Assembly: GCF_900109465.1 (NCBI RefSeq)
Contig: NZ_FOAZ01000011.1
Coordinates: 62,001 to 126,000, forward strand
Length of the DNA stretch: 64,000 nt
Origin: Streptacidiphilus jiangxiensis
Lineage (GTDB): Bacteria; Actinomycetota; Actinomycetes; Streptomycetales; Streptomycetaceae
Direction: 5' to 3'
Position 1 is the stretch's first letter. Every line of letters begins with the position of its first letter. The translations under genes were made by a program, and so were the position numbers. This document shows, in pieces, positions 27,268 through 34,979 of the stretch. The notes beneath the pieces are model-generated. The model worked only from the letters and a program-made list of their open reading frames with translations, made no database searches and had not been told where the DNA came from.

Positions 27268-29232
27268 TCAGCGGCTCGGCACGGCCAGCAGCAGGGCGAA
27301 GCGTTCGGCGTCGTCCGTCCACCAGTGTCGGACGGTGAAGCCGCCGGTCGCCAACTCCTCGGTGAGCGAGGCACGGCGGAACTTGCAGGAGATCTCCGTC
27401 CGCAGGTGCTCGTCGGCCGCGAAGTCGACGGACAGGTCCAGCGCGGGGATCTTGACGGTCTGCTCGCGCAGCGAGCGCAGGTGCATCTCGATGCGCTCGT
27501 GCTCCTCGTTCCAGCGCGCGACGTGCGCGAAGGCGTCGACGTCGAAGTCGGCGTCCAGTTCACGGTCGAGGACGTTCAGCACGTTCTTGTTGAACTCCGC
27601 GGTCACGCCCTGGCTGTCGTCGTAGGCGCGGATCAGCACCTCGCGGTCCTTGACCAGGTCGGCGCCGAGCAGCAGAACGTCGTCGGCGCTGAGGGTGAGC
27701 CGCAGCGAGCGGTAGAAGGCCTGCCGCTGGGCCTCGTCGAGGTTGCCGATGGTGCTGCCGAGGAAGGCCACCAGGCGGGGGCCGGGGGCGTCGGGCGGCA
27801 GGGTGAGGTCGGACTCGAAGTCGGTGACGGTCGCGGCGACGCGCAGGCCGGGGTAGTCGCGGACCAGGGCGGTCCCCGCCTGCTCCAGCGCGCTCGGGCT
27901 GACGTCGAGCGGGGCGTAGCAGGAGAGCGTGCCCGCGGCGGTGAGCGCGTCGAGCAGCAGGCGGGTCTTGCGGGAGGAACCGGAGCCGAGCTCGAAGAGG
28001 GTGCCGGCGCGGGTGAGCGCGGCGATCTCCGGGGCACGCCGGGTCAGGATCTCCTGCTCGGCGCGGGTGGGGTAGTACTCGGCGAGACGCGTGATCTGCT
28101 CGAACAGCTCGCTGCCGTGGGCGTCGTAGAACCACTTGGGCGGCAGGGTCTTCGGGTCGGCGGTGAGGCCGGAGACGACGTCCTGGCGCAGGGCCTTGGC
28201 CAGGTGGTCGGCGGGGAGCCGGTCGTCCAGGGTGAAGAACGGTCGCTGCGTGATCATGGTGGATCTCTCCGGTTCTGTTCCGCGGTCGGCGGGCAGGCGG
28301 CTGCTGTCGTGCCTGCGGGAGGAACGGGGGGAAGAAGGGGAAAGCCGGGAGGAACGTCGCTGGGAAAGGGAGTCGGCCGGGTCCGTCGGCGGACGCAGGG
28401 GGACGAGGTGGACGCCCGCCCGGGTCGCCAGCAGCAGGGAGTGGTCGGGGACCTCCTGCCAGGTGCCGGTCGTGTCCGTCCCCGGTTCCTCGTCCGGTTC
28501 GGACGCGACGAGGACCCGGCCCGGCGCGTGCCGGTACCAGAGCGTGTCGCCGTACCGGGTGGCCGCGATCGTCGCGCCGTCGGTGAGCAACAGGTTGAGC
28601 CGCGCGTCGGGGCGGACCGAGGCCACCTGCCGCACCAGCGCCGCCAGCGCGCCGGCGGCCGGTTCGCCCCGGCGCAGGCGGCGGGCGAGCATCGCCCACA
28701 GCAGGGCGGAGTCGCTGCGTGCGTCGAGGGCGAGCAGCGCGGCGCTGTCCAGTGGCGCGTCGGCGCCGGGTCCCTGCGCGGCGGCGAGGGCGGCCGGGAG
28801 CCGGGTCCAGTCGGCGACGGCGCCGTTGTGGCTGAAGAGGCGGCGCCCGTCGCGGAACGGCGCGGCCGCCGACTCGTCCTGGGTCGTCCCGGCCGTGGCG
28901 GAGCGCACCGCGGCGAGGAGCGCACCGGTGCGGACGGCGCGGGCGAGCTCGGGCAGGTTCGGGTCGGCCCAGATCGGGACCGCCCGCCGGTAGCGGGCCG
29001 GCTCGGGGGCCTCCGGCTGTTCGTCGTCCCCGGCGAGGGATGCGGCGAGGGACGTGGCGGGGGACGTGACGACGGGTTCCGGGTACCAGCCCAGGCCGAA
29101 GCCGTCCGCGTTGACGGTGCCGTAGCGCTGTCGGCGCGGGGACCAGGACTGCTCGTACAGTCCCCGGGCCGGTTGCAGCACGATGTCGGCGAGCGGCCGC
29201 ACCGGTCCCAGATAGGCGAGGTGGCGGCACAT
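27268..29232 (-). CDS. egtD: EgtC-EgtD fusion: gamma-glutamyl hercynylcysteine sulfoxide amidohydrolase plus histidine N-alpha-methyltransferase
   Basis: One 654-residue open frame. Residues 1 to about 280 are EgtC, an Ntn class II amidotransferase fold starting MCRHLAYLGPVR with nucleophile Cys2, which removes glutamate from the sulfoxide intermediate. Residues 326-654 are EgtD (MITQRPFFTLDDRLP, FELGSGSSRKTRLLLDAL, LVAFLGSTIGNLDEAQ), the SAM enzyme that trimethylates histidine to hercynine. No stop codon separates them; a Ser/Arg-rich linker (SLSQRRSSRLSPSSPRSS) joins them. EgtD also has its own ATG (28257) behind GGAGAG, so a free EgtD may be made too. The ATG overlaps the egtB stop (TGATG). 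The two domains are separate proteins in characterised pathways. Confidence 0.88.
   Translation of the reverse strand: MCRHLAYLGPVRPLADIVLQPARGLYEQSWSPRRQRYGTVNADGFGLGWYPEPVVTSPATSLAASLAGDDEQPEAPEPARYRRAVPIWADPNLPELARAVRTGALLAAVRSATAGTTQDESAAAPFRDGRRLFSHNGAVADWTRLPAALAAAQGPGADAPLDSAALLALDARSDSALLWAMLARRLRRGEPAAGALAALVRQVASVRPDARLNLLLTDGATIAATRYGDTLWYRHAPGRVLVASEPDEEPGTDTTGTWQEVPDHSLLLATRAGVHLVPLRPPTDPADSLSQRRSSRLSPSSPRSSRRHDSSRLPADRGTEPERSTMITQRPFFTLDDRLPADHLAKALRQDVVSGLTADPKTLPPKWFYDAHGSELFEQITRLAEYYPTRAEQEILTRRAPEIAALTRAGTLFELGSGSSRKTRLLLDALTAAGTLSCYAPLDVSPSALEQAGTALVRDYPGLRVAATVTDFESDLTLPPDAPGPRLVAFLGSTIGNLDEAQRQAFYRSLRLTLSADDVLLLGADLVKDREVLIRAYDDSQGVTAEFNKNVLNVLDRELDADFDVDAFAHVARWNEEHERIEMHLRSLREQTVKIPALDLSVDFAADEHLRTEISCKFRRASLTEELATGGFTVRHWWTDDAERFALLLAVPSR
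28255..28270 (-). promoter_or_regulatory. Internal ribosome binding site and start for EgtD
   Basis: GGAGAG (28270-28265) is followed after seven bases by ATG (28257), in frame within the EgtC-EgtD fusion. Independent initiation here would yield a 329-residue EgtD of normal length. Confidence 0.7.
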
Positions 29233-30659
29233 CAGCGACCGGCCCCCGCAGTCTCGTCCGGGCTCGCGTCGCGGGCGGTGCGGAAGCCGGCGAAGATCTG
29301 TCGGCGGATCGGGTAGTCCCAGTTGCGGAAGGTGCCGCGGCAGGCGACCGGGTCCACGCCGAACGCGCCGCCGCGCAGCACCTTGTAGTCCGGTCCGAAG
29401 AAGACCTCCGAGTACTCCTTGTACAGGAAGGCCGTGAAGCCGGGGTGCGGCGCGAAGTCGCTGGCGGTCCACTCCCACACGTCCCCGATCAGCTGGCGCA
29501 CCCCGTGCGGGGAGGCGCCGGCCGGGTGGCTGCCGACGGGGGAGGGCTGGAGGTGGCGCTGTCCGAGGTTGGCCAGCTCGGGGGTGGGGTCGGCGTCGCC
29601 CCACGGGTAGCGGCGGGAGCGGCCGGTGGCCGGGTCGTGGCGGGCGGCCTTCTCCCACTCGGCCTCCGTCGGCAGCCGGCGTCCGGCCCAGCGGGCGTAG
29701 GCGTCGGCCTCGTACCAGCACACGTGCAGCACCGGCTCGTCCAGTGGCACCGGCTCGACCACGCCGAAGCGGCGGCGCAGCCAGCCGCCCGGGGTGGCCT
29801 CCGGGTCATCGGCGCGGCGCCAGAACAGCGGTGCGTGCAGGCCTGCCTGGACCCGGTGGGCCCAGCCGGCCGTGGTCCACCAGCGCGGGTCCTCGTAGCC
29901 GCCGTCGGCCATGAAGGCCTGGTAGGCGCGGTTGCTGACGGGCACGGTGTCGAGCCAGAAGCCGGCGACGTCGACGCGGTGGGCGGGGCGCTCGTTGTCC
30001 AGGGCCCACGGCTCGTCGTCGGTGCCCATGGTGAACGGGCCCGCGGGTATCCACGTCTCGGCGGGCAGGTCGGCGGCGTCCGCGGGGGCCGCGGCGGGGC
30101 GCGGCGCGCGCAGGACGGCCGGGCCGTGGCGCAGTTGGTGGGTGGCGAGCATGGTCTCGTCGTGCTGCTGCTCGTGCTGGGCGAGCATGCCGAAGACGAA
30201 GCCGTCGGCGAGGAGGGGGTCCGCTTCGTCGTGGTCGAGCCGCGCGGTGTCCAGCACGGCGAGGGCCCGGTCGCGCACGGCTGCGACGTAGCGACGGGCG
30301 GGCTCGGGGGGCAGCAGCGGCAGTGCGGGCCGCTCGGCCCGCGGGTGCTGGAAGGCGTCGTAGAGCGGGTCCAGGTCGGGCCGGATCGCGTCCTGGCCGC
30401 CGGCGGCGCGCACCAGCCAGATCTCCTCCTGGTTGCCGATGTGGGCCAGGTCCCAGACGAGCGGTGACATCAGTCGGGAGTGCTGCGCGCAGAGTTCCTC
30501 GTCGTCGAGGCAGTCGGTGAGCGCGAGCGTGCGCCGTCGGGCCCGCTCCAGCGCCTCCCGTGCGGCCGCGCGGACCGCGCCGGGCGTCGAGGCAGCGGGC
30601 GGGGTGGTCGAGGCGGCGGGGGTGGTCGCGGGGTCGCTCGGGTGCGCGGGCGCGGTCAT
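29232..30659 (-). CDS. egtB: Ergothioneine biosynthesis protein EgtB (hercynine oxygenase)
   Basis: A 475-residue non-haem iron enzyme that joins hercynine to gamma-glutamylcysteine with O2, forming the C-S bond and sulfoxide. The N-terminal DinB_2 domain has LAHIGNQEE and the iron motif HEQQHDE (H-x3-H-x-E). The C-terminal FGE-sulfatase domain has WIPAGPFTMGTDDEPWALDNERPAH, LPTEAEWEKAAR and the end FRNWDYPIRRQIFAGFRTAR. ATG 30659 overlaps the egtA stop (ATGA) and its own stop overlaps the egtC ATG, so A-B-C/D are translationally coupled. Confidence 0.96.
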   Translation of the reverse strand: MTAPAHPSDPATTPAASTTPPAASTPGAVRAAAREALERARRRTLALTDCLDDEELCAQHSRLMSPLVWDLAHIGNQEEIWLVRAAGGQDAIRPDLDPLYDAFQHPRAERPALPLLPPEPARRYVAAVRDRALAVLDTARLDHDEADPLLADGFVFGMLAQHEQQHDETMLATHQLRHGPAVLRAPRPAAAPADAADLPAETWIPAGPFTMGTDDEPWALDNERPAHRVDVAGFWLDTVPVSNRAYQAFMADGGYEDPRWWTTAGWAHRVQAGLHAPLFWRRADDPEATPGGWLRRRFGVVEPVPLDEPVLHVCWYEADAYARWAGRRLPTEAEWEKAARHDPATGRSRRYPWGDADPTPELANLGQRHLQPSPVGSHPAGASPHGVRQLIGDVWEWTASDFAPHPGFTAFLYKEYSEVFFGPDYKVLRGGAFGVDPVACRGTFRNWDYPIRRQIFAGFRTARDASPDETAGAGR

Positions 30660-31969
30660 CGCGGGAGTCCTTCCGGATGGGCGGGGCGACCGGTGGCGCT
30701 GAGGTCGTCCAGGAGGTCGTCGGCGGGACATCGCCCGCGTGCGGTGTACTGCTCGGCGAAGGTGGTGACGGCCGCGCGCAGCGGCGCGGGGACGTCGGCC
30801 CGGGCGAGGGCCGCGTCGGCGGCCTCGAAGCAGGCCAGGGCGGCCTTGGCGAGTTCGGGAGCGGAGGCGCCCATGCGGGCGGCGCGGGTCCAGACGGCCA
30901 GTGGCGGGAACGGCGAGGACGCGCCGCACAGCGGCTCGGTGGCCGCCCAGGCGGCCTCGGCCGCCCGCAGGTCGTCCAGCAGGACGGTGGTGACCAGCGC
31001 CGGCACGATCCAGCCGTCGCCGGGCTGCTCGTCGATCATGCGCAGTTCCAGCCAGCCGCGGGCGCGGACCGGCGGGAAGAGCGTGCTCAGGTGGTAGTCC
31101 AGGTCGCCGCGGGTGGGCGGGCGTTCGGCGACGCCACCGCGGAGCCAGGAGGCGAAGGTGTGGCCGGCCGGGGAGGTCCAGTCGGCGGTCTCGTCGCGCC
31201 GCAGGCACAGCAGGCCGGCGTCGAGCGCGAAGCGCGCCCAGGCGTCGCGTGGGTCGGCGTCGGGGGGAAGGCCCTGCGGGGGACGGGTGCGGCTGGGGTC
31301 GAGGTGCTCCCAGACGGCCTGCCGGGTGGACCGCCAGCCGGTTGGTCGGCCCTGCCACAGCGGGGAGTTGGCGAACGCCGCGACGAGGACCGGGCCGAGG
31401 CGGTGCACCAGCTGCCAGCGGGCGCGGTAGCCGTCCAGGCCGCCGTTCTCGGTGCCGGCGTCCAGGTTGAGCTGCACGGCGGCGGTGGCGCGCATCATCA
31501 TCCGGCCCCACGGGCCGATCCGGTCGAGGTAGGTCTCCATGGCTGTGTAGCGCGGGTGGTCCAGCACGCGCGGCGGATCGCGGAAGGGATCCAGGCCGTA
31601 GCCGGAGAGATGCAGGCCGTGGCCGTCCAGCGCCGTGCGGACGAGCGCGAGGTCGGCCGCGGCAGTGGTGACGCACGCGAGCGGGCCGGGCGCACAGGCG
31701 GTGCTCAGTTCCAGTTGGCCGCCCGGCTCGCGGGTGAGCACGGTCCCGCTGGGCAGTCGGCCGTCCGTCGCCGGGAGTGACGCGAGGGCCGTGTCGAGGC
31801 GTTCGGGCGGTACGGGGCGGCGCGGCTCCGTGCGGTCGAGGACCAGCCATTCGAGCTCCACGCCCGCGTTTCCCGGCGGTCCCGTCTTGAAGCACACGCC
31901 GTGGATGTGGCCTTCGGCCTGGTCGAGCGAGAGCTCGTCCTTCGCCTCGGTACCGATCTCATGTCCCAC
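30656..31969 (-). CDS. egtA: Glutamate-cysteine ligase EgtA
   Basis: First gene of the ergothioneine operon: a 437-residue ATP-dependent ligase of the GCS2-type fold that makes gamma-glutamylcysteine, the sulfur donor used by EgtB. Recognisable segments are VELEWLVLD, REPGGQLELSTA, MMMRATAAVQLNLDAG and RGWLELRMIDEQPG, all typical of EgtA. The GTG start follows AAGGAGGA at eight bases, a very strong ribosome site. Ergothioneine is a thiol antioxidant in actinomycetes. Confidence 0.94.
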   Translation of the reverse strand: MGHEIGTEAKDELSLDQAEGHIHGVCFKTGPPGNAGVELEWLVLDRTEPRRPVPPERLDTALASLPATDGRLPSGTVLTREPGGQLELSTACAPGPLACVTTAAADLALVRTALDGHGLHLSGYGLDPFRDPPRVLDHPRYTAMETYLDRIGPWGRMMMRATAAVQLNLDAGTENGGLDGYRARWQLVHRLGPVLVAAFANSPLWQGRPTGWRSTRQAVWEHLDPSRTRPPQGLPPDADPRDAWARFALDAGLLCLRRDETADWTSPAGHTFASWLRGGVAERPPTRGDLDYHLSTLFPPVRARGWLELRMIDEQPGDGWIVPALVTTVLLDDLRAAEAAWAATEPLCGASSPFPPLAVWTRAARMGASAPELAKAALACFEAADAALARADVPAPLRAAVTTFAEQYTARGRCPADDLLDDLSATGRPAHPEGLPR

Positions 31970-32282
31970 GGTTCACTCCTCCTTCCATGCCCACCTAACC
32001 CCTCGACGGCCGGGGCGGCACGCCGAGCGCGTCCATCCTCCGTGCCGTTCCGAGGCTGCGACAGCGGCCTCTGAGCCGTTCCCGGCCCGGTGCGAGGGCG
32101 GCGGGGTACCACCCGAACGGCTCTCGAACATCGGTCCGACGGGGGTGCATCGTATGCGGAGCACCTGGGTGACCTTGGCCGGAAATCACCCGCGTGCGAC
32201 GGCGCATTTCGGGCAGTCGGGATCTTCCCCTGCGGACTACCCGTCGGTAGAGTGCGGCGGTCCGTCGGAGCGCGAAGAAGCA
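31970..32282. other. Intergenic region between the divergent egt operon and Pr6Pr gene
   Basis: This must hold the promoter of the egt operon. I see no gene and no convincing -10/-35 pair. CTACC-CGTC-GGTAG (near 32238-32251) is a small hairpin about 30 bp before the membrane-protein start. The remainder is GC-rich and unstructured to the eye. Confidence 0.4.
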
Positions 32283-33068
32283 GTGGTACAGAGCGTGGAA
32301 CAGAGTGTCGCAAGCGTGGGGGCCGCGGTGGCCGGTGACGTCGCCGACGGTGTCCCTGGTGGGGCGGCCGCCCCGATGTCGGCCCGGTCGGTGTGGACCC
32401 GGCCCGCCCTGTGGTGGCGTGTCGGCATCGTCCTCTCGGCCGGCCTGGGGTTGATCACCGGCGAGGGCTCGTTGGTGTACTTCACGGTCGAGAGCAACGT
32501 GATCGTGCTGGGTTACTTCCTGGCGTCCCTGCATCACATGGTCGCCCGCGGCACCGTCGACGCTCCGGCGCCCCGGCTCCGAGGCGCTGCCACGCTCTAC
32601 ATCCTGATCACCGGCCTCGTCGCGCACGTCGTGCTCAACCATGGCGCGAGCCCGCTGCCGGGGCTGACCCACGGCAGCGGCGCGGACCGGCTGCAGAGCT
32701 GGTCGCTGTTGCTCCTGCACTACACGACGCCGATCATGGTGCTGCTCGACTGGCTCTGCCTGCGCCCGCGCAACGCCTCGCGCTGGCGCGACCTGCCGAT
32801 CTGGCTGGCCTTCCCGCTCGGCTACGCCGCATTGACGGAGCTGCGTGCGGCGCTCTTCCCCTTCTTCCCGAACCGCTACCCGTACTTCTTCCTGGATCCC
32901 GCCGGGCACGGATACGGCTGGGTCGGACTCCAGATCGTTCAGCTGACGGTCGAGTTCGTGGTGCTCGCCGCCGTGGTGGTGGGCCTGGACCGGCTCGGCA
33001 CACGGGTGCGCGCGGCCTTCCGGGCGGACGCGGGGGCGGGCGAGTCGACGGCGATCGGCGGCAGGTAG
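32283..33068 (+). CDS. Pr6Pr-family integral membrane protein
   Basis: A 261-residue protein with six hydrophobic segments: WWRVGIVLSAGLGLITG, VIVLGYFLASLHHMVA, ATLYILITGLVAHVVLNHG, LLLLHYTTPIMVLLDWL, LPIWLAFPLGYAAL and IVQLTVEFVVLAAVVVGL. This arrangement and the LHYTTPIMVLLDWL core match bacterial Pr6Pr/FAR-17a-AIG1-like proteins; relatives in eukaryotes are lipid hydrolases but no bacterial function is known. Two starts are possible: GTG 32283 (used here) or ATG 32376, which lacks the polar N-terminal 31 residues; neither has a strong ribosome site. Confidence 0.8.
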   Translation: MVQSVEQSVASVGAAVAGDVADGVPGGAAAPMSARSVWTRPALWWRVGIVLSAGLGLITGEGSLVYFTVESNVIVLGYFLASLHHMVARGTVDAPAPRLRGAATLYILITGLVAHVVLNHGASPLPGLTHGSGADRLQSWSLLLLHYTTPIMVLLDWLCLRPRNASRWRDLPIWLAFPLGYAALTELRAALFPFFPNRYPYFFLDPAGHGYGWVGLQIVQLTVEFVVLAAVVVGLDRLGTRVRAAFRADAGAGESTAIGGR

Positions 33069-33109
33069 ATGTTCTGTCCGGTTTTGGTGTAGTTCCCCCC
33101 GGTGCGTCA

Positions 33110-33132
33110 TTGTCAGACCCTCGTACTACTGT
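33110..33132 (+). promoter_or_regulatory. PafBC/RecA-NDp-type promoter
   Basis: TTGTCAGAC, eight bases, then TACTGT. The known actinobacterial DNA-damage promoter is TTGTCRGTG-N8-TANNNT. All of TTGTCAG, the spacing and both T and A of the -10 match; only bases 8 and 9 of the first block differ. It lies 57 bp before the ATG of the next gene. Just after it, GTTCG-GTG-CGAAC (33131-33143) is a small palindrome at the predicted transcription start. Confidence 0.6.
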
Positions 33133-33188
33133 TCGGTGCGAACGGTCGGCAGTCGTCGGCGCGAGGGTCTCGGCACGGGGGAAGGTCG

Positions 33189-33527
33189 ATGTATCGCCAA
33201 GGAGACGTCCTGCTGGTGCGGGTCGCGGCGCCCGCCGTGCCCGCTTCGGTCACGGCGCTGCCGCCGCAGCCCCGTGACGGGCGGGGGCGGCTGGTGCTCG
33301 CCCCCGGTGGGGCCGGCGGTCACGCGCACACGGTGGACGGTCCGGGGCGCCTGCTGCGCGCGCCCGAGCGGCGCTCCGACCCGGAGCAGGCCTGGCTGGA
33401 ACTGACCGGGTCCGGGCGGCTGGAGCACGAGCGGCATGCGCCGCTGGCACTGCCGGCGGGCTGGTACCGGGTGGTGTGCCGCCGTGTCTACGAACCTCCC
33501 GCGCTCGGGGACGTCGCGGAGTTCTGA
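33189..33527 (+). CDS. Conserved hypothetical protein paired with a DUF6745-type gene
   Basis: A 112-residue protein starting MYRQGDVLLVRVAAP. The visible pattern is alternating strands with GGHAHTVDGPGRLLRA and HERHAPLALPAGWYRVVCRRVYEP, a small beta-rich domain with several His residues. No enzyme motif is known to me. From memory, proteins of this start are found in actinomycetes beside DUF6745 proteins, as here (57 bp gap, same strand). The promoter suggests DNA-damage induction. Confidence 0.8.
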   Translation: MYRQGDVLLVRVAAPAVPASVTALPPQPRDGRGRLVLAPGGAGGHAHTVDGPGRLLRAPERRSDPEQAWLELTGSGRLEHERHAPLALPAGWYRVVCRRVYEPPALGDVAEF

Positions 33528-33540
33528 CGGTGCGCCGAAG

Positions 33541-33575
33541 GGCGAGGCGAGGCGAGGCTCGGCGAGGCGAGGAGG
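33541..33575. repeat. GGCGA pentamer repeat between paired genes
   Basis: Six GGCGA units, one altered to GGCTC, run up to the GGAGGGAGA ribosome site of the next gene. Length variation here would alter spacing between the two cistrons but not the ribosome site itself. Confidence 0.6.
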
Positions 33576-33584
33576 GAGACGGGG

Positions 33585-34928
33585 ATGACGACGGAACAGC
33601 ACGTGTGGGCCCGGATCAGCGCACGCATCGGGACGGCCGACCGACCCGCCGCGGAGGCGGGCGTGCGCGCGGCGTACCGGCAGGCGGGGCTGCCGGAGCC
33701 GCGCGCGGTGGTGTGGTGCGGCTCGCCGCTGGTCGGCGCCGCAGCGGCGCTGCTGCTCACCACCGGCGTCGAGGGGCTCGCCGGCCCGGAGGCCGGTTGG
33801 GCCGTCGCGGAGGCGCGGCGCCGGCTCGCGGCCCACGGCCTCGCCGGCGTCGCGAGTGCGGCCGGTGAGCAGCCGCGCCGCCCCGCGCCGAGCGTCAAGG
33901 AGGCCGTGCGGGCGAGGCCCTGGCGGGAGGCCAGGGAGCGTCTGGTCGCCCGGCAGGGGCGGGCGGCCTGGTCGGAGCGGTGGACGGAGACCTCGGGGGA
34001 GACCTGGCCGCGCCTCGACCGGCTGGCCCGCCACATCCGGGTCGCCGTCGCCGACGGACTGGCCGGTCGCATCGCCGCGAGCGAGGGCGCGGACGGCTCC
34101 GCGAACGGCTTCGCCGACGGTGCCGTGAACGGCTTCGCCGACGCTGCCGCGGGCAGCTCCGCCGACGGCTTCGCGCACGCCTCCGCCGACGGTGCCGTGA
34201 ACGGCTCTGCCGACGGTGCCGTGAACGGCTCCGCGAACGGCTTCGTCGACGGTGCCGCGAACGGCCTCGCCGACGCTGCCGCGAACGGCTTCGCCGAGGG
34301 CGCGCGGACGGCTGTGCGTCTTGCGCTGTACGACGCGGTTCCCGGGCAGCAGGACGCGATCCGGCTGGCCGGGCTCGCGGACGATCCGGGGCTCGCCGGA
34401 CAGGTGGCGCTGGCCCGGTCCGCCGGCTGGTGGTGGCCCTATGCGGACGTGGTCGTGCTGGCGGAGGTCCCGGCCGCGCTCGAGTTGGACGCGTCCGGCC
34501 GCCTGCACCGGGCGGACGGCCCGGCCCTCGCCTACGCCGACGGCTTCGCGCTGCACGCCTGGCACGGCACGCCCCTGTCCCGCGCGCTGTTCGAGCGCCT
34601 CGATGCCCTGACCGTGGACGAGATCCGCGCCGAGCGGAGCCCGTCGCTGCGCCGGGTCATGCTGGAGCACTTCGGCTGCGCGCGCTACCTCGCCGCGGCG
34701 GACGCCGAGGAGGTCCACCGCGACGAGGCGGGTGTGCTGTGGCGCGTCGAACTGCCGGATGACGAGCCGCTGGTGATGGTCGAGGTGGCCGAGGCCACGC
34801 CGGAGCCGGACGGTACGCCCCGGGTCCAGTGGTTCCGCGTGCCGCCGACCACCCGCACCGCCCTGGAGGGGGTGGCCTGGACGTTCGGGATGCCCGTCGA
34901 GGCCTACCGGCCGAAGAGTCAGAGTTGA
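33585..34928 (+). CDS. DUF6745-like protein with internal repeat expansion
   Basis: A 447-residue protein. The recognisable parts are an N-terminal segment (residues 1-165, ending ARHIRVAVADGLAGR) and a C-terminal segment from about residue 240 (RTAVRLALYDAVPGQQDAIRLAG, WWWPYADVVVLAEVP, DASGRLHRADGPALAYADGFALHAWHGTPL, RVMLEHFGCARYL). The motif of a phrase like HRADGPALAYADG plus HAWHG is what I recall for DUF6745 proteins. Between them, about 165-240 is a run of Ala/Asn/Asp/Gly repeats. GGAGGGAGA precedes the ATG. It is the second gene of a putative DNA-damage-inducible pair; function unknown. Confidence 0.8.
   Translation: MTTEQHVWARISARIGTADRPAAEAGVRAAYRQAGLPEPRAVVWCGSPLVGAAAALLLTTGVEGLAGPEAGWAVAEARRRLAAHGLAGVASAAGEQPRRPAPSVKEAVRARPWREARERLVARQGRAAWSERWTETSGETWPRLDRLARHIRVAVADGLAGRIAASEGADGSANGFADGAVNGFADAAAGSSADGFAHASADGAVNGSADGAVNGSANGFVDGAANGLADAAANGFAEGARTAVRLALYDAVPGQQDAIRLAGLADDPGLAGQVALARSAGWWWPYADVVVLAEVPAALELDASGRLHRADGPALAYADGFALHAWHGTPLSRALFERLDALTVDEIRAERSPSLRRVMLEHFGCARYLAAADAEEVHRDEAGVLWRVELPDDEPLVMVEVAEATPEPDGTPRVQWFRVPPTTRTALEGVAWTFGMPVEAYRPKSQS
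34080..34310. repeat. Intragenic repeat encoding (S/F)A(D/N)G(A/F)
   Basis: About 230 bp of related 12-24 bp units such as GCCGACGGTGCCGTGAACGG and GCGAACGGCTTCGTCGAC, in frame, encoding FADGAVN, GFADAAAG and SADGAVNG variants. Composition and period differ from the flanking gene, as expected for slippage-driven expansion. Confidence 0.8.
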
Positions 34929-34979
34929 CCCCCTCGACCGGCCGGCCCGTGGTGGTCAGCACGTCAGCACGTCAGCGCG

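Noticed and set aside
22253-27322. A 1689-codon minus-strand open frame across the aminotransferase, GH36 and LacI genes
   Set aside because: Composition is Arg/Pro/Gly-rich with no motif; the plus-strand genes each have ribosome sites and intact catalytic motifs. It is an antisense artefact.
29232-31895. 887-codon frame covering egtB and antisense-like sequence of egtA
   Set aside because: The first 400 residues are the out-of-frame shadow of egtA; the true EgtB starts at 30659.
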